Shown here piece by piece: positions 6,225 through 15,847 of a stretch of 21,050 bases of DNA (the stretch's first letter is position 1; each line of letters starts with the position of its first letter). Under the pieces are notes generated by a model that did no database searches, was not told where the DNA came from, and was given only the letters and a program-made list of their open reading frames with translations. This DNA comes from a virus. Position numbers and translations under genes: made by a program. The stretch covers positions 1 to 21,050 of IMG/VR virus record IMGVR_UViG_3300030389_001717. The stretch is one strand, 5' to 3'.

Positions 6225-9200
6225 AGTCGAAGTAGCCGGAACTTTTTGCCATGCGGACGACCTGAGCGGATATCCTTATTTTTTCTTTCCTCAGTTCATT
6301 GAGCCGGTCCCGCTTTTGGTCTGCACTAAGATCGGGACTGATTCTAACCGCATCGATTTTTTTATTTATTTTTCCTAAGGCTCTGGCTACCCGATTAAAC
6401 TGTGTCCTGAATCCTAAAGACTTGCCGCGCTCTTCCATCAGGTCGTTGACTTCCTCAATCAATCCTGCTCCCTGAGCCTGCTTCAGGGCGGCGGAGGTCT
6501 GTTCGACATCACGCCGTAACTCATAGAAGTCCCGAACGAACCTTGATGCACCCTCACCATCCTGTCTTAAGAATCGATTCAATCCTGTAATTTGACCTGC
6601 GGCTGTGGCAAAAGCATTTCCAAAAATGCCAGATGGTCTCTCTGGTATGACTCCAGTCTCACTGGCTAAAGTATCTGTGACAGCGATCAGGGATGTCCCC
6701 ATGGTTCCGGTGTACCCTTCAAACAACTGCTGTAGTTCTAGCGGAGAAAGGCCAACAAATTTTCCTAAACCGGCCTCACTCAAGAACTTATAAATCTCTG
6801 GTGTGGTTTCATACGCCCTTAACTCATCTGGCAATTTTTGTAATGACAGTCCCTCGATGGGTGCGCCTCTAAACGAATCATAGTTAGCCACAACCTCTAA
6901 TATAGGAAGAATACCCTGAGGCATTGGATTGAAACCAAAAGTACTCAGAAATATATGCCTAAGTGCCTGAGCAAAATCCTCTCCTGTCTCCTGACGTATC
7001 GCGTCGAGAGTCATGACAGGTATGGTTCCGAACAATGCACCGACCTCAAACGCTTTCGGTATGCGAATCTTCGTGTCGCCAACATAAAATATGTCATTGG
7101 TCACTTTCTCGATCACCGTTTCGTTGTCCCAGCGTTCCTCATCCTGCATGGCAAGACCAGCTAGGTACACTGACCCTGCGGTAATCAACACACCCCTTCC
7201 TGCCATTTCTTTGAATGCGGTAGTTTTTGCTTCACCGGGGGCGTTAGGATCTTCGATCAATCGATACAAACCTTGAATCCGTGCATTGAGGAACGGAACC
7301 GACGGTATAAGAACATTGACCAAGAGGCTCATGACGGGTGAACCGCCTGCTCCTCTCCGTCCAAAATTAATTAGATTCAAGCCTTGGAATACAGCCTCTT
7401 TCTCATTGACTCCTTGTTCCATCAGCCTTCTTTGAATGACCAGACGTTCTGCCATCTCAGAAGCTTCACCAGTTTTTTCCAAAGCCACCTTAGCTCGACC
7501 AAACTGATCACCCACTTTCCTGAAGAAAGATCCAGATCCCTCTTTTAATCTGTAATCTCTCTCGAGTGTTTTCGATACAGACTCTGCGGTGCCGCCATAC
7601 AGGTAGCCACCCATACCTGAAATTAGCTTGAATCTTTGTACATCTTCGTCATTTTTGTAAACATCAAACATGGCGGCGGCAGTCTGATCGAGTCTGAACA
7701 GCGGCACTCCAGTCTTGATATAAGCATCCACTTTGCCTCGCCACAGGTTTGCCAACTGGAATCCCGGCATCAATGTCACACCAGAGCGCAATATGCCTCC
7801 CAGTGTTTCGAGCCAACGAATCCAAGATTGTTTTTGAATCTCTGTGAGTCCCGCTACAGCAGTCCATAAAGCAGGGTCATTGATTTTATAGCTAACTTCT
7901 TCCCCGTCACGCTGGAACTTCATGATGTTTCCAGTCTCACCTTTTTTGGCTAACCGGCCCCAGCTTTTTAGACCACCTTTCTTTTCTGCTAACTCTAACG
8001 CCCTTCCAGTTTTGTCCATGGCGTAATTTCGCAAGCCAGCAGAAACAATAAACTTTGCGTTCTTTGTGACAACTTCATAGAGATCACCGATCTTATCGAT
8101 ACCTCCCTCGAGTTCTTTCTCAAAGACGTTTGGATCTTTCAGGGCCGCCCGCGCTCGAGCCGACATGGTCTGCTGGAAGTTTGTTTCCTGCGTGGCACTC
8201 TCAATCAATCGATAAAAAGGAACGTAATCCATGTTACGAAATGAGTCAGCTTGCTCCTCTGTCAGTAGTCCAGAGTCTTTGGCAAAGTTAATCATCTGCT
8301 CATTGAAGGCTTGATAGTCTGCATGCACCTGTTCAAACTGCGGATACTTATCAATCAACTGGTCTACAGTGTCCTGTGCTTGCTGTTCTGTGATTCCAGA
8401 AAAACCTACCCTGCCTTCTTGTCTCAGCCGCAGTTCTCTTTTGGCTATCGCGTAGGTTTGGAATGGACGCTTCAACTGTGTGCCGATAGGCTCGAATATA
8501 TCCCTGAGTCCCTTAAGCTTAGGATCAGCTATCTGTTCTACCGTTCCATTTTCTTTGTTGAATGCCAACGGTCCCAACTCGAGCATGGCTTGTAGTCGCC
8601 CAGTCATATTCTGAGCGAGCTCCATGTTCCGGCCTACGCTTTCAGCAGGATTAGTGATCTCACCATTGACGTAATCATCTAAAAGATACCCCGGAAGGAA
8701 TCGATTCACAGCGTTTCTGGTGACAGCTTGCCAGCGGGTTTCTCCCTCAACCCTACCCAAGATGTTCTTATCCCAGAATCTAGCTAGTGGATTGGTTTCT
8801 TCTTCTGCACCTAGGAATCGATTGGCGATTTCATCGACATCGACAGGTTGCGCTACTCGCTGGGGTTCTCGCTGTCTGGCTGAGAACTTTCTGGAGAATC
8901 TTCTTGTGGTCGGGGGTCGTCCGGCAAACTCTTCTCTTCGTCCTTCAAACTCGTTTGCAAGGGCGAGATACTCCTGCGCGAGAGCGTCAATCCTTGGTTG
9001 TAAATCTCCGAATCCGCCTTCGCCATACCTTTGTATATAACCTTCGCCATTTGGTTGTGTCTCCCAATCATTACCTATGTATTCGGACTGCGCCCTGAAT
9101 GATTCTACCTCGAACGTCATATCCTCGTCAAAAGACCTGAGTCCGTCTATCAAACGACCCTCACCAGTTTTCTGATTAACAAACTCCCTGTCTGGCATTA

Positions 9201-12200
9201 AAAAGGGTTCACCCAGTTTATATTTTTCGCTAGTAGGGTCTGTGTTTCTGAAGTTAATAAACTGCAAAGATGTGCCGACCTTGGTGAAACCAATATCCGG
9301 CATCCGTTCGTGCAGATGTGCGAGCAACCTGTCTTCCATGTCGGGTGTTAAATCGCGGTCGAATGTAACCTTGTGACCCACAGCATCGAGCTTGCCGCCC
9401 GTGATATCGGGCCTGTACCAAGGCACTGCGTCTTGCTTGGTAATATATCCAATGATCGATGCCGCTTTGGTGGCGATATCATCTAAATAAGACCCATCTT
9501 CTCTGTCGAGAACTAACCGGCTGACGACGTTGGGGGCAACCTTACCCTCATAGGCACCGATAGAAGTATCGCTGTTGTATAGCTGGCTTGCCCCGACCAT
9601 GTCAAAGATGACATCTGTACCGTCAGGATTAGTAAATATGTTAGTCCTGACCGCTTCATTAAACTCTTCTTGTGCCTGTCTGGAATCATGAATCCACGAT
9701 AGTATCGGTAGGCTAGTAGACGGCCTACTTTCCCAAGTAATATTGACGGTGGCTCGAGTCAGGTAATCACCAAAATCAACTACTTTAGGCTTGAATGCTT
9801 CTCGCTTGGCATCTGTTTTCAGTTTTTCAAAATCAGTACTGTTTTTAATGTAGGTCCAAAGCACTGCCTGAACCTGTCTAGGCAACAGCCTTTCACCTGT
9901 TTTTTCTGCGTAGGCATCTGCAACCCGATTAATAATATCCTTGGCGTATATATATTGAGGGTCGCCTAATGCAGAGGCTCCTCCGCGATCTTCATCTTCA
10001 GCCACTTTGTAGCCGAAAAGTCTCATCATCCATCGATCTTGGGTCGATGCATCAGCGTAGGTGTCTTGCTCTGTGGCGGCATCAATCAGGTTACGGTAGA
10101 AGTTTTCTAATTTGTCAGACACCCCCACCCCTTCTTTACTAAACGATGGTGCGGCGAGTAATGCGGGTATTCTGGCGGCAGTGGTGCTTGGGAATCTCCC
10201 TGCGAACGCAGTGTCGGCACCAGTAGCGAACTGATACATCGACTTCACAGTCGCTGTTGTGTTAGCTCCCACAGAGTTAGCCTGCGAATACAGGGCCATG
10301 AGTCGAGCAACTTTCTCCATAAGTTCAGGATCACCTCTGGTGATCTCTCGAATCTGCTTGCCGCTCCGTTCGTACCAGCCTTTTGATTTTTCGATAACCG
10401 CAAAAGGCTCTTCCATCAACTCGACCATACGGTTTACAAGTTCTGTGCGGTCTGACTCTGTCTCATAACCAGCAGGCGCGCCCACTATCCTGCCTGTGGA
10501 AAATATTCGTGGCTTTACTGAAAGCTTTCGATCGACCGCTGGAGGCTCTTTGTCCAGTTTTGTGGTGCCGAAAATGGTTGGAGGTAACTCTATTACTTCC
10601 TCGTCAGTATTGACAGCTACATCTGTCTCTAACGGCTTGGATGATTTTCTCGAGAAGAACTTGAAGGCAGGCTCATTCGGTAACTCAACCGTGACTGTTT
10701 CGCCTTTGTTGTCTCCCCTTGTTGCTTTGCCCGTGACGGTTGTTGTCCTCGTCGGCATATCCTCTTCGGTGAAAAATATGGGATCTTGCACATATACCTT
10801 ACTGCCGAAGACCGTCGCGCTCTGCGCTCCTTTAATAGGATATTTAGCTCCGTCAATCTCGATATAAAACGTGTGGACATTCTTGTCGAAAGGATTGAAC
10901 TTTGCGATTACACCATCTGCTTTCTTCACACCATGGACAACATCTCCGCTGACTCCGGCCATAGGTGATTTGTTTTCTAGCCCACCCTGAATCTTTGCCC
11001 TGACATCTTCTTTAACTATGAACTCTACATTTTCTACAGTGAAGGCTGTGTCATAAGCCAGCACCTGACCGGATGGATTGTTTCCCTGATGCGCTGTTTG
11101 AATAGCAAAAGATTTAGTCTGGCTATCCGCATACTTGGCATCTAGGTCTTTATAGACTTTGTTTCGGGCATTATCTTTTGCGGCAACGTCCATTTCTGAA
11201 TCAGGTATCCTTGCGATCCTTGCAAGCTCTGCATCCGCTTCAGCTTTATACTGCTCTGCCAGTGGTCCTAAATAAGAGCGACCGTTTAGATTTAGTCGGA
11301 TCGTTGCCCGGGTACCCTCTTGTATATCAGGATCTGACTCTGTCTTGCCGACGCCTAGGAACTTATCCAAAATTCTTGGCGCAAAATTGTGGAAAGATAA
11401 AGTTTCCTCTCGGGTCGGCAGGTCTACCTCCGACCTGTTATCAGGCATAACTCGTTTAGCGGAGTACATGACTGATTCTCCAACCGCATCTTTTTCGCCT
11501 ATAGGTGAAATTCTTTCTCGACCACCGATCTCGCCAGATTCAATAGCCTTAAATATGTTTTCTGCTTTAGGATCTTCTCTAATATCCTTACCGAGACCAC
11601 GGAAGAAATCTGCGATTCTCTGGAACAGGTTCCTTGGCTTGCCAGTAATTTTTTTACGCCCCGCCGCCCAGTCTCTGAATAGCTCTGCAACTGCCTCTTC
11701 TTCTTGTATGTTTCTACTTTTTTGTTCTAAGGCTTCACGATCTGTTTGAGAAGTGCCTTTAGGTGGTTCGTTCATCGGATAGAGTCGTTGCGCTCTATCG
11801 AAATAAGTGAAGCTACGGGTCACCCCTTTGCGATCTACAAACTGTTGTTGCTTGGCGGCATTGACTAAAATTCTATACTCTTGATCTGTAATCAGGCCTA
11901 ACTGTTTAATTGCATGAATCATTTCGTGATTCATCACCTCACCCAGTTTTTGCGTCAACTGAGCCTCGGATATATTCGGATCATAGAGGGCGTTTGCCAG
12001 TGCTATTGATACTGCACCGCCTTGGTTCTCAGTGACTCCCTCTATCACCCCCTCTTGTATATCTGCGATATTGGGGTCTTCTTCGGGAGTAATTTTTTTC
12101 TCAAACCTCAGAGCGACATCACCTAGCCCGACAGCCTTCAGCCTGTCTGCAAGTATTTGTCGAACACGGGTAGACTTCGCATCAAACTGCAATCGCTTAT

Positions 12201-14106
12201 CAGGAGAAGCATACTTCTTGACCGTCTCACGAATTAACTGACTCTGTGTCTGACCTCGCTTTCTGGAGTATTTTTGGGCAACTGCCAGTGTTTCTGGAGA
12301 GGCCTCCAAAATAACCTGTGCTTCTTTATCTTTTAGCCCATAGTCTTCTTTTAATTTTTTCCTGATCTTTTGCATTGCCGCCTTCTTCTTAGCGACAGTG
12401 GCAGGTCTTTTTCGGGGCTGTACAAAATCACCTACACTCCAGTCTTCAATGATTTTGTCTACACTCTGCTGTAAGTTGTCAGTGCCTAAATTTCTCTCCC
12501 GCCCCATAAACGGGTTATTGCGGACTTTTTTAGAAGGGTTGATTACCTGTGCATTATATTTGCCGACGGACTGATCGGGGTCTCGGGTAAATTCAATAGA
12601 GTTGAACCCGTCTGTCACGGTATAAATGTTGAAACTGTCACTTGGATCTTTTCTTTTGTAAACCTCGTAACCCTCTTTGGAAAGCTTCGCTTGTTTTTTA
12701 CCTAGACCCTTCGTATCTAAGGGAGTTCTTTGAGGCTGTAATTCGTTGATTGCCTGCTCTATTTCTGGATCAGTCAGTGGATTAATGACTAGGTCTAAAG
12801 ACGAAATGCTTGGAGGTTTTTCTTTGGGCTGGATATCCAAAAATTCTGGTGCTGGATTATTAGGAAATATAGAACCATGCGTTTCTGGTGTGACTAATCC
12901 AGCCACCTGCAATACTCTTGTGACCTCAGGAACAACAACCGCTGGATCAGGAACATCAGTATCGGTCGGAAACGCTCTATTAACTGCCACAGCCATGGGT
13001 GTTACTTTCGGCACACCCGTCAGGATCTCTGCATTTCTTTCCATCTCAATGGATTCTTGCGTTTCATCTTGCAAATGACGGTCTAAATCCAGTCTTTGAA
13101 ACTCTGCAAGTTGCTTCTGCTTGGCCTCTAATCTTGCTTTGGTTGGCTTGAAAACAGCACCGGTAGTGCCTGTTATAGCTCCACCTAACAACCCTCCTGC
13201 TATCGCGGATTCATAAAGTTCTCTACGTTGATCTGGGGTCAGATCGAACAACCTATCTGGATCGGCCTGCACTATCTCCGCGTATTGCTGTGACGTTTCA
13301 GTCACCGCCTCGATCCCCGCGCCTTGCAATCCTTTTCTCAAGAATCTATTTGTAAATCCTTGCTCTGCCGCCTTACCGACCTTTCTTATATTCTCTTGCA
13401 AAGCTCGAGTTGCTTTCTCTGGATTTGCTAAGGCGAACTGCCTGCCTGCGGCTGTGTTCAGGTTAGGTAATTTTGGTCCCAAAATGCCAAGGAAACGACC
13501 AATCACTGCATCAAATGCCGCTTGGCCTGAACCGACAGCAAAAGCCTTCGTTACATTAGCGTCTTCTAGGCCAATATTATTTTCTTCCATTTGCCGCTTG
13601 AGGTTATTACCGGCAAAAATGGGAGTGCCGAGGGTGACGGCGGCGGCTAGGCCAACGCCCGGGCCTGCAAGCAAAGTACCTGCGGCTCCTGCGGCTAAGG
13701 CTGTGCCGGTTGGGGGAAGTGAAAAGGCGAGTGTTTCTTTCAGATATTCAGGGAGTGCGGCGATACCACCAAGAACACCCTCTTCTTCAAACTCTTCGAT
13801 AATAGACGGGACATCACGTTGATATCTCAGGCCAAGTTCTTCCTCGACCTGTTTGGCTTTTGTTAATTCCTTTTGTGAAAGACTTTCTAGCCCGAAACTT
13901 TGAGCCGCTCCCGCAACGGCAGTACGCACAGCAGATTCAGCGGCCATCAATCCGGCACCGAAATCTCCTACCTCTTCCCCTGCTTCTTGTATTTCTTCTA
14001 TCTCATCAGGAGACAGTTTGGTTAAATCGCCACCAACATCACGGATTCTTTGCTTTTGATCTTGCCTTAGTCGAGCGGCGAGTTCTGGTGTCAGGCGGGT
14101 GAACAT
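6223..14106 (-). CDS. Giant polyvalent/internal virion protein with metallopeptidase domain
   Basis: A 2,627-residue protein at the end of the late block, probably packaged and ejected with the DNA. The start is taken as ATG 14106; the frame extends to a TTG at 14124 without a ribosome site. A hydrophobic Ala/Gly-rich stretch lies near residues 127-165. A zinc peptidase domain has H727-E-M-I-H731 and downstream acidic EEEAVAEL (802-809), fitting the metallopeptidases of polyvalent phage proteins. The C-terminal third has a long mostly helical region, then PGFQLANLWRGKVDAYIK and hydrophobic segments around 2256-2325, resembling large polyvalent-associated domains (LPD38-like). The final 100 residues are helical and highly charged. 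Three similar motifs, YSAK (881), FSRK (1151) and FSRK (1737), mark linker-like regions. T7 gp16 is the functional analogue I would propose. No frameshift is seen. Confidence 0.85.
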   Translation of the reverse strand: MFTRLTPELAARLRQDQKQRIRDVGGDLTKLSPDEIEEIQEAGEEVGDFGAGLMAAESAVRTAVAGAAQSFGLESLSQKELTKAKQVEEELGLRYQRDVPSIIEEFEEEGVLGGIAALPEYLKETLAFSLPPTGTALAAGAAGTLLAGPGVGLAAAVTLGTPIFAGNNLKRQMEENNIGLEDANVTKAFAVGSGQAAFDAVIGRFLGILGPKLPNLNTAAGRQFALANPEKATRALQENIRKVGKAAEQGFTNRFLRKGLQGAGIEAVTETSQQYAEIVQADPDRLFDLTPDQRRELYESAIAGGLLGGAITGTTGAVFKPTKARLEAKQKQLAEFQRLDLDRHLQDETQESIEMERNAEILTGVPKVTPMAVAVNRAFPTDTDVPDPAVVVPEVTRVLQVAGLVTPETHGSIFPNNPAPEFLDIQPKEKPPSISSLDLVINPLTDPEIEQAINELQPQRTPLDTKGLGKKQAKLSKEGYEVYKRKDPSDSFNIYTVTDGFNSIEFTRDPDQSVGKYNAQVINPSKKVRNNPFMGRERNLGTDNLQQSVDKIIEDWSVGDFVQPRKRPATVAKKKAAMQKIRKKLKEDYGLKDKEAQVILEASPETLAVAQKYSRKRGQTQSQLIRETVKKYASPDKRLQFDAKSTRVRQILADRLKAVGLGDVALRFEKKITPEEDPNIADIQEGVIEGVTENQGGAVSIALANALYDPNISEAQLTQKLGEVMNHEMIHAIKQLGLITDQEYRILVNAAKQQQFVDRKGVTRSFTYFDRAQRLYPMNEPPKGTSQTDREALEQKSRNIQEEEAVAELFRDWAAGRKKITGKPRNLFQRIADFFRGLGKDIREDPKAENIFKAIESGEIGGRERISPIGEKDAVGESVMYSAKRVMPDNRSEVDLPTREETLSFHNFAPRILDKFLGVGKTESDPDIQEGTRATIRLNLNGRSYLGPLAEQYKAEADAELARIARIPDSEMDVAAKDNARNKVYKDLDAKYADSQTKSFAIQTAHQGNNPSGQVLAYDTAFTVENVEFIVKEDVRAKIQGGLENKSPMAGVSGDVVHGVKKADGVIAKFNPFDKNVHTFYIEIDGAKYPIKGAQSATVFGSKVYVQDPIFFTEEDMPTRTTTVTGKATRGDNKGETVTVELPNEPAFKFFSRKSSKPLETDVAVNTDEEVIELPPTIFGTTKLDKEPPAVDRKLSVKPRIFSTGRIVGAPAGYETESDRTELVNRMVELMEEPFAVIEKSKGWYERSGKQIREITRGDPELMEKVARLMALYSQANSVGANTTATVKSMYQFATGADTAFAGRFPSTTAARIPALLAAPSFSKEGVGVSDKLENFYRNLIDAATEQDTYADASTQDRWMMRLFGYKVAEDEDRGGASALGDPQYIYAKDIINRVADAYAEKTGERLLPRQVQAVLWTYIKNSTDFEKLKTDAKREAFKPKVVDFGDYLTRATVNITWESRPSTSLPILSWIHDSRQAQEEFNEAVRTNIFTNPDGTDVIFDMVGASQLYNSDTSIGAYEGKVAPNVVSRLVLDREDGSYLDDIATKAASIIGYITKQDAVPWYRPDITGGKLDAVGHKVTFDRDLTPDMEDRLLAHLHERMPDIGFTKVGTSLQFINFRNTDPTSEKYKLGEPFLMPDREFVNQKTGEGRLIDGLRSFDEDMTFEVESFRAQSEYIGNDWETQPNGEGYIQRYGEGGFGDLQPRIDALAQEYLALANEFEGRREEFAGRPPTTRRFSRKFSARQREPQRVAQPVDVDEIANRFLGAEEETNPLARFWDKNILGRVEGETRWQAVTRNAVNRFLPGYLLDDYVNGEITNPAESVGRNMELAQNMTGRLQAMLELGPLAFNKENGTVEQIADPKLKGLRDIFEPIGTQLKRPFQTYAIAKRELRLRQEGRVGFSGITEQQAQDTVDQLIDKYPQFEQVHADYQAFNEQMINFAKDSGLLTEEQADSFRNMDYVPFYRLIESATQETNFQQTMSARARAALKDPNVFEKELEGGIDKIGDLYEVVTKNAKFIVSAGLRNYAMDKTGRALELAEKKGGLKSWGRLAKKGETGNIMKFQRDGEEVSYKINDPALWTAVAGLTEIQKQSWIRWLETLGGILRSGVTLMPGFQLANLWRGKVDAYIKTGVPLFRLDQTAAAMFDVYKNDEDVQRFKLISGMGGYLYGGTAESVSKTLERDYRLKEGSGSFFRKVGDQFGRAKVALEKTGEASEMAERLVIQRRLMEQGVNEKEAVFQGLNLINFGRRGAGGSPVMSLLVNVLIPSVPFLNARIQGLYRLIEDPNAPGEAKTTAFKEMAGRGVLITAGSVYLAGLAMQDEERWDNETVIEKVTNDIFYVGDTKIRIPKAFEVGALFGTIPVMTLDAIRQETGEDFAQALRHIFLSTFGFNPMPQGILPILEVVANYDSFRGAPIEGLSLQKLPDELRAYETTPEIYKFLSEAGLGKFVGLSPLELQQLFEGYTGTMGTSLIAVTDTLASETGVIPERPSGIFGNAFATAAGQITGLNRFLRQDGEGASRFVRDFYELRRDVEQTSAALKQAQGAGLIEEVNDLMEERGKSLGFRTQFNRVARALGKINKKIDAVRISPDLSADQKRDRLNELRKEKIRISAQVVRMAKSSGYFD
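11490..11513. promoter_or_regulatory. Dyad-symmetric site 3, inside the giant gene
   Basis: The arms CTTTTTCGCC and GGTGAAATTC flank TATA. The core TTTCGCCTATAGGTGAAA pairs at 16 of 18 positions. It shares the 12 bases CCTATAGGTGAA with the site before the holin gene. It lies in the metallopeptidase-downstream linker region of the giant protein gene, so it may be an internal minus-strand promoter or operator, or coding sequence by chance. Confidence 0.33.
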
Positions 14107-14110
14107 GGCT

Positions 14111-15847
14111 TTAGTTCGCCCCAATTATTGCTAGATTTTGCTCGGCGTCTGTTGGGATATTGAGACCGGGTATTCCGCCTATGCCCTCTCTTAAAAGGAA
14201 TAGCTGTTGCTTGAGGCCTTCTAACTCAGCGACTAGGCGTGGATCTGGTGTAACCATCTGATCTTTTTGCCTCTGTAGCTGTTGATTAATGTCTAAGATT
14301 CTCCCTGTATATTTATCCGCGAGTTCAAGCCTTTGCTTTTGAGTCAGAACGTCCAGTTCTTTTGCTTTTTTTGCCTCCAACTTGGCTATATCAATCTCTG
14401 TCTCTAAGATGCCCTCTTGAGCCTCTCTCAATGGTTTTCTGGTTGCCGCTAATGTGGGCAAACCAGCTTCGATACCTTCTCCTATCGCACCGACGAACCC
14501 TCGATCACTTTGTGCCAGTGCCGCACCCATCTGCGCTAACGCTAAAAACTTGTTAAACTCTGCGTCTTCTTCTGCGGCAGTCACCCGATCCTCGGCTAGC
14601 TGTCGCAACTTATCGTATAAATCAGAAGTCGGGTCTGCCTTTGGCTTAGGAGCATCTTCAGTCTTAGCGGCCTCGGATGGATCTGGTGTCCCTAAAAGTA
14701 AAGCAGGATCTTCCCTCCGAGCCATATACTCTGGATTACGATCTACTGGGTCGAATTCTCGGGTTTCATTCTCAAGGAATCTTTTTTTCTGTACTGGATC
14801 ATCAAGATCTATATTCTCACGCTTCTTGAAAAGTTCAGGGACTACTTCACCTTCTTCTACGGGCGTGAATTGGTCCAATGGATCCCTAACTTCAGAGGCC
14901 GCTTTCGCACGTTGAGCGAACATCCCTCTTCCTATTAATTTATTTTTTTCTCGTGCCTCTTCTTCTTCTGCCGCTCTTAAATCACGCTCATCTTCTCCTT
15001 GGCCGGGGGTTCTTCTGCCGCCTAAGAGTTGACCGCTAGGAGTGGTTGGAGACTGAGGCCCTATCCCTGTTCCACTTGCAGAGGCAAGTAGAGGCAAGCC
15101 AGCCGCCTCATACTCAGCAAAGCTCGGTGCAAGGTTTCTAATCTGATCAGCATCTTGCAGTTTAGTCGCTCGGATTCCTGCATCTATGACCTCAGGATCA
15201 TAAAAATCTCTAAACTCTGAACCTTGCTCGAACCCAATGATTGAAGGTATCAAGGATCGTTTGACTGATGGATTGGTAAAATCTATTTCTTCATCTGGGC
15301 TGACACCTAAATCTCTGGATAACTGTCCTAAATAATTATCGAATGACTCGGGGTTGTCTGATCTGGGAGCGTATCGACTCAAAAACTCTCGCGGTGTATT
15401 GATATCATAGTTGGTTGCATAGGTATCCGCTAATCTAGAAATTGCCCTAATCCCGAAAATAGGATCATCGAAGGTGTCATACCTTCCACTAGAGCCGACA
15501 CCTCCTATAAAACCTGCACCTCTTTCTATGTTTCCGGGGTTGTTTTGTCTTATCCCTAAGGGTCTTCCACCCCTCTGCATACGCATAGGTTGCTGTGCCG
15601 CATTGGGTAATCCCATACCTGCTCTAGCTGTCATCTGCGCTGGCATCATCCGAGACATAACAGCCTCTTCTGCGACCGTTGGCTCACTGCCCTGCTGGGC
15701 TTCAAACGACTGCTTGACCTTTTGTCGTCTTTCTAACTCTGATAACACCAGATACTGTGGCGCAGATCCTGTTGGTCTCTGCATCTCGTCAACCAGTTGT
15801 TGCTCAGAAAAATCTTTGAGACGATCCTGTATCTGGATAATATTCAT
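14111..15847 (-). CDS. Virion-associated murein hydrolase-domain protein
   Basis: A 578-residue protein. Residues 95-190 carry GIRQNNPGNIERGAGF, then YDTFDDPIFGIRAISRLADTY and FLSRYAPRSDN, the pattern of phage P5-type structural peptidoglycan hydrolases (NNPGN, GIRA, APxxDN). Such domains locally open the cell wall during DNA entry, as the T7 gp16 transglycosylase domain does. The N-terminal 45 residues (FSEQQLVDEMQRPTG, YLVLSELERRQ) look like a short helical targeting module. The middle is disordered and acidic, and residues about 480-560 form a coiled coil. The ATG at 15847 overlaps the upstream stop (ATGA). Its stop lies 4 bases before the giant gene's ATG, so these two large virion proteins are translated together. 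Confidence 0.75.
   Translation of the reverse strand: MNIIQIQDRLKDFSEQQLVDEMQRPTGSAPQYLVLSELERRQKVKQSFEAQQGSEPTVAEEAVMSRMMPAQMTARAGMGLPNAAQQPMRMQRGGRPLGIRQNNPGNIERGAGFIGGVGSSGRYDTFDDPIFGIRAISRLADTYATNYDINTPREFLSRYAPRSDNPESFDNYLGQLSRDLGVSPDEEIDFTNPSVKRSLIPSIIGFEQGSEFRDFYDPEVIDAGIRATKLQDADQIRNLAPSFAEYEAAGLPLLASASGTGIGPQSPTTPSGQLLGGRRTPGQGEDERDLRAAEEEEAREKNKLIGRGMFAQRAKAASEVRDPLDQFTPVEEGEVVPELFKKRENIDLDDPVQKKRFLENETREFDPVDRNPEYMARREDPALLLGTPDPSEAAKTEDAPKPKADPTSDLYDKLRQLAEDRVTAAEEDAEFNKFLALAQMGAALAQSDRGFVGAIGEGIEAGLPTLAATRKPLREAQEGILETEIDIAKLEAKKAKELDVLTQKQRLELADKYTGRILDINQQLQRQKDQMVTPDPRLVAELEGLKQQLFLLREGIGGIPGLNIPTDAEQNLAIIGAN

Noticed and set aside
6200-6240. Rho-independent terminator between the convergent genes
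   Set aside because: The A-rich run has no GC-rich hairpin beside it on either strand.
10955-10976. Fifth copy of the dyad element (CCATAGGTGATTTG)
   Set aside because: Only the half-site GGTGA matches and the left arm does not pair at all.
13454-13822. Plus-strand frame of 122 codons opposite the giant gene
   Set aside because: Shadow of the Ala/Gly-rich coding sequence on the other strand; no ribosome site and composition of a frame echo.
14107-14124. Start of the giant gene at TTG 14124
   Set aside because: No ribosome site is near it and it overlaps the hydrolase gene by 14 bases; ATG 14106 follows the upstream stop by 4 bases.
14454-14915. Plus-strand frame of 153 codons opposite the hydrolase gene
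   Set aside because: Ser/Ala-rich antisense echo of a charged coding region, with no ribosome site or family resemblance.
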